A stretch of 64,000 bases of DNA from Saccharomycopsis crataegensis. Its lineage: Eukaryota > Ascomycota > Saccharomycetes > Ascoideales > Saccharomycopsidaceae. Position 1 is the stretch's first letter; each line of letters opens with the position of its first letter. The DNA lies in contig NW_027043819.1 of NCBI RefSeq assembly GCF_037102585.1, positions 1,736,001 to 1,800,000 of the forward strand, read 5' to 3'. Positions 40,202 to 50,609 of this stretch are shown piece by piece. The notes under the pieces are model-generated. The model was not told where the DNA came from and did no database searches. It saw only the letters and a program-made list of their open reading frames with translations. The position numbers and the translations under genes were made by a program.

Positions 40202-42802
40202 CTAGAATTTCATCACCGACATAATAAGGTAACCCACAGTGACAGCCACCACGTAAGAAACAGCACTGGCAGGCACCCCTCTAGTAATAAACGTCTTAAC
40301 ATCGACATAATTACGCCCCACCTGATCAGTCATACAAATCGCAGTGACATTAGGGAACCCGGAGGTTGGAAGCCCCATGGCAATTGAGCAAAGAATCACA
40401 TTGAGCATGACGAGTAAACGAGAATAATCTCCCGTAGTACCATCTTCGAGTTCGAATTTCATGGTTTGACCAATCTCCTTGACCAATGGCAAAAGAATAA
40501 GCGCACTAACAGTATGGGAAATAAACGTTGAAATAACAAGACATAAAATCCCAAAGATAAGACATACTTGGTACACTTCAAGACCAGTGATTAGCCTTTC
40601 TTGAATCACTATGGCAATAGTATTAAGAAGGCCGGATGACGAAACAGCTTTACCAAGCGCAATCCCGCCCATGGCGAGGGCCACAATTGTCCAAAGGAAA
40701 TTATTCCAGTCCTCTGAAGTCAAAATTCCTGAACCAAAGAAAAGAACAATTGGAATGAGGGAAATAACCCCAATTTCCCCAAATACGGATGATAATTGGT
40801 TGGCAAAACACCAAAGGATAATGGTCACTATCGAAACGGCAATGATAAACCATTGAACTGGGGTGAATTTTTCAGTGGATGCTTGGATTGGAGCAATCTG
40901 AATGACTTCAGAGTCTTCTTCACTATTGTCTGAACCAGTAGCATTACCATTTCCGTTAACCTTGAATGAAACGAGTAAAAACATCCAGATCAAAACGAGA
41001 GAAATGAGACACACTGGGGCGGAAATAAGGAACCATTGAATCCAAGAAGGTTGAGGGTCCATTAACTCGATCGCAATAATGTTTTGTGGTGAAGAGATCG
41101 GAGAGGAGACACCTCCCAAGTTACTAGCAAATGCGATACCAAGAATCAAACTCCGGGCGAAATTTGAGTGTGTTGGCAATGTTCTGAGTAACGGTTGAAT
41201 AATTGAGTAGCATAAAACTGGGGCAGCAACATTACTAACCACAGCAGACACCAACAATGAAATTAACATGATTGTCAACAAGATTGCGCTAGGATTGGTA
41301 CCTGATTTGGATAAAATCATTGTAGAAAGAATTCTGGTGATTGAGTATTTTGACAATGCCGCAGCAAGAGTAAACCCACCTAATAAAAGCATGATAACTG
41401 AAGACCACATTGTCCCCAAAATATACTTAGAAGCGTCGGTGGCGGTCATTGCTTCACCATAATTTGTGTGAGATTTATCATCGTACTTAAGAACTTTAAG
41501 GAGAATAACAAATAATGGCATGGCGAGAGAAGTGACAAAAAGTGGAACCGCTTCTGTGGCCCAAAACATCGAGGCACCAATGAGCAACGAAAAACAGTGG
41601 CGCTGTTCAGGTTCATCAAATGGAGAAACAAACAAAAGAAGAATACTGGTCAATAAAATAACCACGATCTTCACACTGTACACCGAGGTCAAAGGGCTAG
41701 TTGCCGCTTGATCATCAGATTTCTCCACCGAGTCAGGTTTTGTAGTATTGAAAATATTAGCTGCTTGGGACTTTCTTTCGATATTGATCATGTCACGCCA
41801 AACGGTATTACGTTCCCAAACAACGTGCTCACGTAAGTGCATACTCAATTCATTTTCTGCCACGGTCATTGAACCATTGGTGGAGACGGTTGCATAGAGC
41901 TTTATAGTTGAATCAATCTTTTCCTTGAGGATTTCCAAGGTGTGAGGCTTGAAGATATATGATTGCTCAATAAGAGTATTGTCCATATAATGATTTTTTA
42001 GTTTAACTATAAGAGTTTTGTCAAACTTTTTGAGGATTTTCTTGAAACCAGTATGGTTCAATTCAATGAATGATTTCAACTCAGAAAGAGAAGTGTATAG
42101 CTGAATGATTCTCTTCTTAAGAGCGATTTTGATATCTGACAAAATAAGGAAAGAGTCTTTCAACTGAAGACTGTTAATTAGTGAGTATTTCAATGGGTTG
42201 CTGAGGGTACGATCTAGTTTGCTGTGATTAGATTTCTTCTTTTTGAGTAAATTAGTATTGTCATCGTCATCATCGTCATCTTCCTCACTATCATCATTAC
42301 CATCTCCATAGATTTCTGGGGCTTGGTGTGATAACAAATCACTTCTTTCACGTAAGTCCGACGACAATCTGCTGAACGATGGTCTAGCACTGAGAGCTTC
42401 ATCGAGCGCCAATTTCTGTTTTTTTCGAGATTCAACGGTGGCCGACTCTTGCTGCTCATCATTGTCCACAAATACTTCGGAGTTGAACATCACATCGTTT
42501 CTTAACTTTACCTCATTTTGAAATTCCTCGACTTCGTCTGCCAAGGTCTGCAAATCCTCGAAGAATTCTGCCTCTTTTCTTTGATAAAACTTGTCGATTT
42601 TCTCGAGATCTTTATCAAGAGCCTGGGTGAAAATCTGGATTGGGTCAGTTGGATCGAGCAACGATGATTCTTCGTCCTGAGCCTTCTCGATTAACGTTTG
42701 CTTTTGAAGGGCATAGATGAGTTTCTTAAGAGAGGAATACGTAAGATACTGAGATGACCATTCTGGGACAGCATTGAATTGAAGTGAATGGGAAAACTTC
42801 AT
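40202..42802 (-). CDS. PHO87: SPX-domain low-affinity phosphate transporter (PHO87/90/91 family)
   Basis: This 866-residue transporter has an N-terminal SPX domain starting 'MKFSHSLQFNAVPEW', which senses inositol pyrophosphates in this family. A linker with an acidic run (about residues 180-200) precedes a membrane part of about 12 helices of the DASS/Na-sulfate symporter type ('GGVSSPISSPQNIIAIELM', 'LAMGGIALGKAVSSSGLL'). The frame is open 31 codons upstream of the chosen ATG at 42802, but SPX proteins start at the MKFS motif and the only CTG in the frame lies in that upstream part. No in-frame CTG was found in the gene. Pho87 and Pho90 are plasma-membrane and Pho91 is vacuolar; sequence by eye does not separate them, so the symbol is a family choice. 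Confidence 0.88.
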   Translation of the reverse strand: MKFSHSLQFNAVPEWSSQYLTYSSLKKLIYALQKQTLIEKAQDEESSLLDPTDPIQIFTQALDKDLEKIDKFYQRKEAEFFEDLQTLADEVEEFQNEVKLRNDVMFNSEVFVDNDEQQESATVESRKKQKLALDEALSARPSFSRLSSDLRERSDLLSHQAPEIYGDGNDDSEEDDDDDDDNTNLLKKKKSNHSKLDRTLSNPLKYSLINSLQLKDSFLILSDIKIALKKRIIQLYTSLSELKSFIELNHTGFKKILKKFDKTLIVKLKNHYMDNTLIEQSYIFKPHTLEILKEKIDSTIKLYATVSTNGSMTVAENELSMHLREHVVWERNTVWRDMINIERKSQAANIFNTTKPDSVEKSDDQAATSPLTSVYSVKIVVILLTSILLLFVSPFDEPEQRHCFSLLIGASMFWATEAVPLFVTSLAMPLFVILLKVLKYDDKSHTNYGEAMTATDASKYILGTMWSSVIMLLLGGFTLAAALSKYSITRILSTMILSKSGTNPSAILLTIMLISLLVSAVVSNVAAPVLCYSIIQPLLRTLPTHSNFARSLILGIAFASNLGGVSSPISSPQNIIAIELMDPQPSWIQWFLISAPVCLISLVLIWMFLLVSFKVNGNGNATGSDNSEEDSEVIQIAPIQASTEKFTPVQWFIIAVSIVTIILWCFANQLSSVFGEIGVISLIPIVLFFGSGILTSEDWNNFLWTIVALAMGGIALGKAVSSSGLLNTIAIVIQERLITGLEVYQVCLIFGILCLVISTFISHTVSALILLPLVKEIGQTMKFELEDGTTGDYSRLLVMLNVILCSIAMGLPTSGFPNVTAICMTDQVGRNYVDVKTFITRGVPASAVSYVVAVTVGYLIMSVMKF

Positions 42803-43928
42803 CTCAACAAGTTCGATAGCTTGAGTGTCCTGTTCTATTGGTATTTCCGACAGCTTGAAAAGGACTTGTTTTCTATAACACAAATGTAAAGACACAACGC
42901 GTTCCTTTAAAGGTGATAAGGAACTGGTTACCCACGTTTAGTGATTCGATGGATAAAAACCTGGTCGATGGCGTGCGGGTAACTCGTGCCTTCATAGCAA
43001 GTTCTATCAGAGCCCAATATACCAACCACCCACCTACCCTTTACAAAACACTATACTATACTACAACCACTAATACAAATTAATATACGGTTGCCTACTT
43101 TCACTGGTTAAAAAAAAAAAAAAAAAAAAAATGTCATCATCTCTGATACTCGTTGGAAAGAATAAGACAGACAGACCCCTAAGACACCCTGTCGCCTGGA
43201 CCATATCCAATGGAAACTTCTTTTGTCTTGCCAACACGCAGCCACTGTTAGACTTCATCTTCCATAAAATGATGTAAAGCACACAAACTGTAAAACACAG
43301 AGGAGCACAATACACAGTAATACCAAAGACATCCGCCAGACAATGTTTGGAATACCAGGGTGACAAAACTTCAGAAGCTATCCCCACCTTCAAAATGATC
43401 CTGGCATTTTATCATAAAAGCGGTATCCTTTTTTGACAGTTGAATGGCAATCCTCCAGTAGGAAAACCCTAAAGGAGGACCACCAGAAGCACAACTGCAA
43501 AAATAAGAGATCTTAGTCCCTGCTTTCGAAGTCACGAAAGCTCACCAACGAGCAATGATTAATGAATAAGAAAACTGGAAACCAGTACAAAAACTTCATT
43601 ATATGCATCGTGACACATTGATTAAATGTAGAAATAAAAAATATTAGCATTAAATCAACTTAAGTAGATGCAATAATGAAGGAAGATTGGACAAAGGAAA
43701 GAAAACCACCAGAAAAAGAAAAAATTTTCTTTTATAATTGTGAGAAACCTCTGGTCACGTGATTATGGCTCTCTTTCTGTCACTTCCCTCCTTTCTTCAC
43801 CGCTTAGATATGATTAGAAGATTAATAGTAGTATCATAACACAATGTTCTGGAACTGGCAGGTATTCTAAATTTGATGCGAGTATTTATTTTTGGGCAAT
43901 TATCCCAGGAAAGCTCCAACTAAGACCA
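42803..43928 (-). promoter_or_regulatory. Phosphate-transporter promoter and YSA1 3' region
   Basis: CACGTT at 42933-42938 is a Pho4-type core about 130 bp upstream of the transporter. TCACGTGA at 43755-43762 is a stronger palindromic E-box, about 950 bp upstream. An A tract lies at 43110-43131. The open frame at 43070-43393 on the minus strand is not convincing. No RNA gene recognised. Confidence 0.4.
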
Positions 43929-44749
43929 TCATTTCCCAAGATTGAAAGCTCTGGATAACTTCAAACCTGCTGCGATACTAGCAACCTTAGAATCAACTTT
44001 ATAACCTTTTTCACTGAGCTTCTCTAATTCTTCTGGTAACTCCGCAAGATTAACCAAGAAAGTCTCGATGAATTCGTTTTCCTCCAATTGAGGAATAGGA
44101 TTTTGGTTTTCCTTTGTGCTTAAATCGACTTCAAGCATCACCGAGATTAAATTAGTGTTGGTGAAGCCAGCATCATTGAACATGATTTCCGAGTTACCCA
44201 AATGTTGGTCCTTGGTAACCACATAGCCAGTTTCTTCATGAAGCTCACGGATAGCACACTCAAGAGCAGTTTCATTTGGATCAAGAAGCCCAGCTGGGAA
44301 TTCAATACATACAGCCTCTACCGGTGGACGGAATTGCTTCTGAAGCACAATCTTTGGAGAATCAGTTGGGTTAGAAGGATCTTTAACAAGAGCAATGATT
44401 CCCACACCATCGATTTCTTGACCAGGAATCCGTGTGGTTCTGGCAGTCATTTCCCAATCACGGGCTAAAACGTATTAGTAAACAATTCATTAACTAAGAG
44501 CTATATTATATTGACTGACAAAAAAAAAAAACAAAAAAAAAACACAAGATCTAACATACCTTCACCATTTGGGTTTGTGTAGTGAATCTTTTGCAATTTG
44601 ACCCATTTAGCATCCTTGCTTTCTAGGTCCACAATTTTGGTAATTTTGGCTAATTCAGATGGCTTCTTGGTACTCATTGTTCTCAATTTTGGAATTGTCG
44701 GTTTAATCGTTTTAAAAATATTTATTCGGCTTTTAACAATATTCATCAA
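43929..44749 (-). CDS. YSA1: Nudix ADP-ribose pyrophosphatase, one intron
   Basis: The coding sequence joins complement 44560-44749 and 43929-44464 (241 residues). The 95-bp intron (44465-44559) has, on the minus strand, GTATGT, the branch TACTAAT (44474-44480) and TTTTAG. The junction restores 'NPNGEARDWEMTARTTR', the family's start before the Nudix fold. The Nudix box 'GLLDPNETALECAIRELHEETG' fits G-x5-E-x7-REU-x-EE-x-G. Ysa1 hydrolyses ADP-ribose to AMP and ribose 5-phosphate. Two start sites are plausible. The ATG at 44749 adds a 24-residue Lys/Arg/Ile-rich stretch without acids that looks like a mitochondrial presequence. The ATG at 44677 ('MSTKKPSE') gives a 217-residue cytosolic form. 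Confidence 0.9.
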
Positions 44750-45535
44750 TCTTTTTCAAAGAATTTGTTTTGTCCTTTGACGTTATGATGATGTAATAGG
44801 CGTTGTGGGTCATTTGTGTGCTTTCAACTTTGGGGATATTCATCTTAGGATTTACCCGGCTCTGGACTCTGACAGCACTTCTTCCTTACTCATAGAATGT
44901 CGAAAGAATTCCTATGGGGCCACCATAGCTTGGTTAAAATGGCAGTTACTATGGTCGTCGTTATTATTTCAGTTCTTATGGTTTATTAGAGAAGATCTTA
45001 GTGTGAAATACAACCTGTGGACCAATCTCTAGTAATCTTGGATGCATCAATGCTTTTCTTTCCAAATCAGAGTTCATCACATAAGCACAGTTAAAAGAAA
45101 TGATAAAAAAAATGTGAGAAAATGTTTCTTTATAATTAGAAATATAAACGGTACTAAGGAAATGTAAATTGCATACCGATTATATCTCATCATACGCAGC
45201 TACTTAAAATTCTCGGTTGTCTGATGCTTGGACCACTAAGAGTCTCTGGGTATATCTAGTATTTGTGATACTTCCTAAAATTAATACTCATACCAACAAC
45301 AAAACCGCTCTGCCAATATATATATCAAAAACAAACCGTCAACAATTCGGTGAAGGCCCTGGTCCGCCATGTCACCCAAAATATGCATCACTTTGATCAC
45401 GTGCATGACAAGACAGATTTCCTGTTGTTATTTTATTATTAGAATTCATCACCTTTAGCAGTGTCATTTTGACCTCAAACAATTACGTTCATAGAAATAT
45501 ATAAATAAGAAGAAGAAAATAACCCCAAAGCTGAA
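44750..45535. promoter_or_regulatory. YSA1 / RCY1 divergent upstream region
   Basis: TCACGTG (core CACGTG 45398-45403) lies about 135 bp before the RCY1 ATG. The short frame at 44805-45032 shows no coding signature. Otherwise AT-rich. Confidence 0.4.
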
Positions 45536-48328
45536 ATGTTTAGGAAAAAGAGTCAGAGGTCTAGCACGAAACGGAAACAGCGGGAGGTCAATTTCAAAAG
45601 AAAGTCCATAGCATTATCCAATTATTTGCAGCAGACGTTCAACTCTTTGACTATCGAAAGTGAAACGATTCCTAAAGAAATTCTAGACAATATAATCACC
45701 TATTTAAACTTCAAGGATCTTGTGAACTTTTCACTTGTCAACCGTGCGGCTTATCACTACATCCATAATGAACAGACCGATTTATGGAAGAACTACCTAT
45801 CCATGATTGAGCTCTTTAGCATTCCGGACAATGAAAAACTTAAACTGAAGCACCTTCGATTGACCGAAAGAGACTTTTATCAAATAAACTCCGAAGTGCT
45901 TACCGAGGAAAAGAAATTGAATCCATTACGTATTTACCACAATATGATAAATAAAGACGACCCAACATTACAAATCATATACAATCCAAAACTTTACAAA
46001 CTCCAGTTCAGATTGATTTATTCTGCGTTACAACCTCTTTACAGTCAGCTTATTAGCTCGAATTTACAATTCGGTAATACAGTATTCATCAAGAATTTCA
46101 ATAACCCCATCCATCAATCAATATTGTTGAACAACTTTATGAAATTTTCAAAATTTCAACTATACCAAGTTGATTCCAGAGACTTCAATCTAAATTTACA
46201 AAATTTACAATCAGTGGTGGAATTCTTTGAAAATGCTTGTCTTCGAGAAATTGAAATTGGTTATGATAATCAAGATTTCAATACTAAAGTTAGTTATTAT
46301 ACCAATATCTTATTGAATTTGAATGATAACTTGATTAACAACAATTTGGTGAACTTTTTCTTGCAAAAGCTTAATTTGAACGAGCTAATTGTGGATAATG
46401 TCGATACTTATTTCATTCTAGACGAATATGCTGAGGGTAAAGAAGATCAAATTTACAAGATCGATACCCTTAGCTTGAATAATTATTTTGGGAATTTGAC
46501 CCAACTTTTAAACTCGCAGATTGAAATCATCGATCAGATATTTAGCGACGACCAAATCCAATTGATTTTAAAGATTTTTGAAGAAATCATCCAGAATTAT
46601 ATCTTGGAATTTGTCGGTCTATTGAGCCAGAAGGCAAAGAATTTGAATATTGTCAATGAATCAGTGATTTTCAACTCTGGGAATGATAAGAAGGAATTCG
46701 CTACCAGTGAGTTCAATCTATCAATAACATTATTACCTCTTGTGTATTCGAATCTTATAAATTTGATATCCAATAAGATTAAGGATTCCAAAAACGGAGG
46801 GAAATATTTCAAACCAAACTTAGTCAATTTATTGAACTTGTACATGGAGAACTTGATCAATGAATACTTGGCTGACGAACTGGACTTCTTTGAGAAAATC
46901 ACGGAATTTAACATTCAAAATTGGGATGAGAAGACAAAATTGGAAGAAAACCAAATTGAGCAAGAAATCTTGAAAAATGTGAAGGCCACTAATGACGTTA
47001 ACAACAAAAATAGTAGCTTTTTAAAGATTGACTTGGTCACAGGGTTCAAAAATATTTTAAAACCAATCAATGTTACCTTTGAAGGAATGATGGGATCGCA
47101 TTCCCATTCCCACGATGATAATAAAGAGCATGATGAAAATGCTGTTGAAATTGATCAGCATCAGCCGGCCCCTGAAGACGACAATATGATGACAGAATTC
47201 GAAGCCAAATTAGCAATTATGAATAACAAGCTTATTCGTATTAAATCTTTCTTCTCGTTAGATTTATCGCTAAATATTTTGAATAATGCCCGAACCTCAA
47301 TTCAGAGAATTACGGTATTCATCAATGAAATTAACAAACTAAATGAAGAGGTTGAATCTATTCTTGATTTGGACTATAACAAGAATATTTTAAGAAGTTG
47401 CAAGAAGCAAATCGAGGTAATTTTCATCAAAATCACAGAAATTTTAGGAGAACAGCATGTGAAAAAAGGTTTTGAAAAAGCCATCAAAAGATTGAAAGAC
47501 TATAATCCAGATGATAATACCAATGGGACTGCCTCGGAAACTAACAATCAGAACTCTCAAGATTCGGTCCAACCGTTGGTTATGTTTACTGAATTAGTCA
47601 ATATTGGTGATTTGATCCAAAACTTGATCGAAGTGTTCTATACTGAGGAATTGGTCAACAAAAAAATCATCAATAAAAATCAAGATTTCTTGTCCAAGGT
47701 TTTGCAATCCAAGAAGAAGTTTGAATTGATGTTGGATGATAGCGTTGCTGATGGTTTGAATATTGGTATCGATGCTTTGATCAACAAGATTCAATATATT
47801 TATCATAATTTCCAAAATCCCAAAGACTTCATCCCTGATGATGCTGATAAACACGTGAAAATCGGGGTAGTCACTGTATGTGCCATGAAAACTATTGATT
47901 TATTATCAACCCATGTTAACTTGTTGATTGGGGTCACTGAAAAATCCACCATTGATGTTTTCCAACAAGAAGTCTCGCAACGATTTTTTGGGTTGATTGT
48001 AAAAAACTTGAAGACTTTAAAGATTAATACCACTGGGGCGTTGACCTTGATTTCTGATTTGAATTATTACTATGATTTTATTGTTACTCTCAGACAAAAG
48101 CAGATCTTGCCATATTTCATTGGTTTGAAAACTGTGGGACAAATTTATTTAATTGATGGTTCCGATGCTAAATTGATCGGGAAGACTATCAGTGATTTAA
48201 ATCGTTTCAATGGGATTTTTCAACAAGAGGAGATCTATGAGTTGGTTCAATGCCGCGCTGATTGGTTGAAAGTTAAAAGAGAAGTTGAGAAAGAAATGTT
48301 TGGAATGTTGGAGTGTATTATTGTTTAG
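45536..48328 (+). CDS. RCY1: Recyclin, F-box protein of endocytic recycling
   Basis: This 930-residue protein has an F-box near residues 42-88 ('IPKEILDNIITYLNFKDLVN' through 'LWKNYL') and a long helical Sec10-like region. Yeast Rcy1 binds Skp1 and works with Ypt31/32 and the v-SNARE Snc1 in recycling from endosomes to the Golgi. It ends in Cys-Ile-Ile-Val (C927-V930), a CaaX box, as Rcy1 of S. cerevisiae also ends in a CaaX motif, so prenylation and membrane anchoring are likely. A His-rich acidic insert lies near residues 522-545 ('GSHSHSHDDNKEHDE'). The start is the first ATG. Length is near that of yeast Rcy1 (840), with low-complexity inserts. Confidence 0.92.
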   Translation: MFRKKSQRSSTKRKQREVNFKRKSIALSNYLQQTFNSLTIESETIPKEILDNIITYLNFKDLVNFSLVNRAAYHYIHNEQTDLWKNYLSMIELFSIPDNEKLKLKHLRLTERDFYQINSEVLTEEKKLNPLRIYHNMINKDDPTLQIIYNPKLYKLQFRLIYSALQPLYSQLISSNLQFGNTVFIKNFNNPIHQSILLNNFMKFSKFQLYQVDSRDFNLNLQNLQSVVEFFENACLREIEIGYDNQDFNTKVSYYTNILLNLNDNLINNNLVNFFLQKLNLNELIVDNVDTYFILDEYAEGKEDQIYKIDTLSLNNYFGNLTQLLNSQIEIIDQIFSDDQIQLILKIFEEIIQNYILEFVGLLSQKAKNLNIVNESVIFNSGNDKKEFATSEFNLSITLLPLVYSNLINLISNKIKDSKNGGKYFKPNLVNLLNLYMENLINEYLADELDFFEKITEFNIQNWDEKTKLEENQIEQEILKNVKATNDVNNKNSSFLKIDLVTGFKNILKPINVTFEGMMGSHSHSHDDNKEHDENAVEIDQHQPAPEDDNMMTEFEAKLAIMNNKLIRIKSFFSLDLSLNILNNARTSIQRITVFINEINKLNEEVESILDLDYNKNILRSCKKQIEVIFIKITEILGEQHVKKGFEKAIKRLKDYNPDDNTNGTASETNNQNSQDSVQPLVMFTELVNIGDLIQNLIEVFYTEELVNKKIINKNQDFLSKVLQSKKKFELMLDDSVADGLNIGIDALINKIQYIYHNFQNPKDFIPDDADKHVKIGVVTVCAMKTIDLLSTHVNLLIGVTEKSTIDVFQQEVSQRFFGLIVKNLKTLKINTTGALTLISDLNYYYDFIVTLRQKQILPYFIGLKTVGQIYLIDGSDAKLIGKTISDLNRFNGIFQQEEIYELVQCRADWLKVKREVEKEMFGMLECIIV

Positions 48329-48690
48329 AACTTTCTTCAATTTTCCCGTGTTCTATTTTTTTCAAGGCTTCTAGTTCAGTTCTTGATTTATTTTTTTTCT
48401 ATCTTTTTTTGAATGTTTTGTTTTGCCTGGATGTGATTTTTCTTTGTCCTTGCTGCCCTGTTCTAAAAACTTTGTGCTTTAAATTTTCATATGTTCTGTA
48501 ATAGATTATACATTTCAATAAATAATGATGACGACTTAATAATTCAATCCAGATATTTTAAGTAATCTTTGAACGGAATATATTAACAATAAAGGAGGAA
48601 AATAAAGAGAAATTTCAGTACCTTGAAACAAAAACAAAAAAAAAAAGGAAAATATATGTGAAAGTTAAAAAGATATATACTACAAAGATC
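48329..48690. other. Convergent 3' region (RCY1 and DBP3)
   Basis: T-rich after RCY1 and A-rich before the DBP3 stop, as expected for two converging poly(A) regions. Nothing else seen. Confidence 0.6.
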
Positions 48691-50256
48691 TTAATCAAAC
48701 TTGATCTTGGTGGCTTTCTTTGACATATCCACATCCTTGAAGAAAGCACCGTAAGCAGAATGGGCCTTCTTCTTGGTGTGACTACCAAACTTCAACAATT
48801 CTTCTGGCACAGCTTGATTAGCACCGTTCAAGATGTTGATCAAAGCCCCTGACAAGTGTTTTTCTTGATCAGTGAACAATGTGTGGGCGACCCCAGTCTT
48901 ACCGGCTCTACCAGTTCTACCAATTCTGTGAACGTAATCTTCCGCAGTCAATGGGAAAGTCAAGTTAATAACGGTTTTAACATTTGGAATATCCAAACCT
49001 CTAGCAGCGACATCAGTGGCCAACATAATGTTCTTCTTACCTTCTTTGAATTCTTTCAAAGACACAGTTCTTTGACTTTGAGACAAATCACCATGGACAG
49101 AAGCGATTTGATAACCTCTACGAACCAAAGCTCTTTCGATTCTTGCGGCTTCTTTCTTGTACAAAGCAAAGATCAAAATCTTGTTTTCTGGGTCATCTCT
49201 CTTGTGGTATTGTTTCAACAATTCGAATAATCTTCTTTCCTTGACATCTGGATCAATAACTTCGACAATTTGGGTAATACGCTTGTTGGCGGTCAATTCG
49301 TCTCTGTTACCAATAGTAACCTTCACTGGTTCGTTCATGAAACTGCTAGCCAATTTACGAACTTCTTCTGGCCAAGTAGCAGTGAACATGACGGTTTGTC
49401 TATTACCGGTCTTGGTACTCGACAAGATTTTCTTGATATCTTCTTCAAACCCTTTTTCCAACATTCTGTCTGCTTCGTCTAAAACCAAATATGAGACATC
49501 GGATAAATCGATGGACCCTTCTTCGAGCAAGTCAATAAGTCTACCTGGAGTGGCAATGATGGTATTGGAGATTTTGATATCTTGACGTTGTTGATCTTTT
49601 GGAACCCCACCGTACACACAACAACAGTGGGTATTTGTGGCGTCAGCAAGGATCTTGTAATTGTCGTAGATTTGAATGGCCAATTCTCTGGTTGGGGAAA
49701 CAACCAAGATTTGTGGCTTACCTTTATTGTATTTGGTATTGAGGACGTGGTTAATGGCTGGAACCGCAAATGCAAATGTTTTACCTGACCCAGTTTCGGC
49801 AACCCCAATCACGTCATTATCATTGAAAAGATATGGCCAAGACGCAGCTTGAATTGGAGTTGGAGCCTTGAAACCAGAAAAGCATTTTTGGATTCTTGAA
49901 TCAACGTTGACTTCAGAGAATGACAAAACCGGTTGCAACTGAGAGCTGGAGGATGGGTCTTTGATTTCCACTTCATTATCTTTAAGGAATTTCTTGATAT
50001 CAGCTTCAGAAGAAGAACTGGTGAAAACACTCTTAGAATCCTTTGACTTGGTTTCAGTTTCCTCGGTGTCATCATGCTTCTTGTCCTTCTTGTCCTTCTT
50101 TTCCTTCTTTTCCTTCTTGTCCTTCTTGTCCTTCTTGTCTTTCTTCTCCTTCTTTTCCTTCTTATCCTTCTTGTGCTTCTTGTGCTTTTTCTCTTCCTTC
50201 AAACCATCATCTGAGGTTCTTTTCTTAGACTTCTTGATTTCTTCTTCGGCAGACAT
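48691..50256 (-). CDS. DBP3: DEAD-box RNA helicase DBP3
   Basis: This 521-residue ATP-dependent RNA helicase acts in the nucleolus in 60S pre-rRNA processing. The N-terminal 60 residues are an extreme Lys-rich repeat of KKDKKEKK units, a hallmark of Dbp3. The core motifs are complete: Q motif region '[13 protein letters not shown]', Walker A 'AETGSGKT' (153-160), '[10 protein letters not shown]', 'TPGRLIDL', D-E-A-D at 260-263, 'TAT' (motif III), '[13 protein letters not shown]'-type motif V and '[15 protein letters not shown]'. Length matches yeast Dbp3 (523). No in-frame CTG was found. The promoter carries a perfect PAC motif next to an RRPE. Confidence 0.96.
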   Translation of the reverse strand: MSAEEEIKKSKKRTSDDGLKEEKKHKKHKKDKKEKKEKKDKKDKKDKKEKKEKKDKKDKKHDDTEETETKSKDSKSVFTSSSSEADIKKFLKDNEVEIKDPSSSSQLQPVLSFSEVNVDSRIQKCFSGFKAPTPIQAASWPYLFNDNDVIGVAETGSGKTFAFAVPAINHVLNTKYNKGKPQILVVSPTRELAIQIYDNYKILADATNTHCCCVYGGVPKDQQRQDIKISNTIIATPGRLIDLLEEGSIDLSDVSYLVLDEADRMLEKGFEEDIKKILSSTKTGNRQTVMFTATWPEEVRKLASSFMNEPVKVTIGNRDELTANKRITQIVEVIDPDVKERRLFELLKQYHKRDDPENKILIFALYKKEAARIERALVRRGYQIASVHGDLSQSQRTVSLKEFKEGKKNIMLATDVAARGLDIPNVKTVINLTFPLTAEDYVHRIGRTGRAGKTGVAHTLFTDQEKHLSGALINILNGANQAVPEELLKFGSHTKKKAHSAYGAFFKDVDMSKKATKIKFD

Positions 50257-50609
50257 TTTATAATAATTGTACTGTTTTGCCGTATATTTTTATTCGGTAC
50301 TTTTGACAGAAAAAAAAAAAAAGAAAAATGTCCGATCCATTAACAAATTCAGATTAACCCCAAAATTTTTCATATTGAAAAAAAAAAAAAAAAATAAAAA
50401 AAAAAAAATTTTCGAGACTCATCGCATAAGCGTTCTGACATGCAGATACGAATAGGGTAAGCGGCCAATTGAAACAGATTATTGGAGCCTATTCCTTAAA
50501 CATTTCTTCATTTGCTACACAGTCACTAAATATACATTGGAAATTTCATGAGTTAATGCAATAGAATGTTTCCAGCACATGCTATCAAATAAAAATGAAG
50601 GAATTCTCA
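50257..50609 (-). promoter_or_regulatory. DBP3 promoter with PAC and RRPE
   Basis: On the gene's strand, GCGATGAG (plus positions 50418-50425) is an exact PAC motif, followed by AAAATTTTTTTT (50401-50412), an RRPE. They lie 145-170 bp before the ATG. This pair marks ribosome-biogenesis genes in yeasts. Long A tracts occupy 50379-50408. Confidence 0.75.

Noticed and set aside
42803-42895. 31-codon N-terminal extension of the phosphate transporter
   Set aside because: SPX proteins start at the MKFS motif, and the only in-frame CTG is in this extension.
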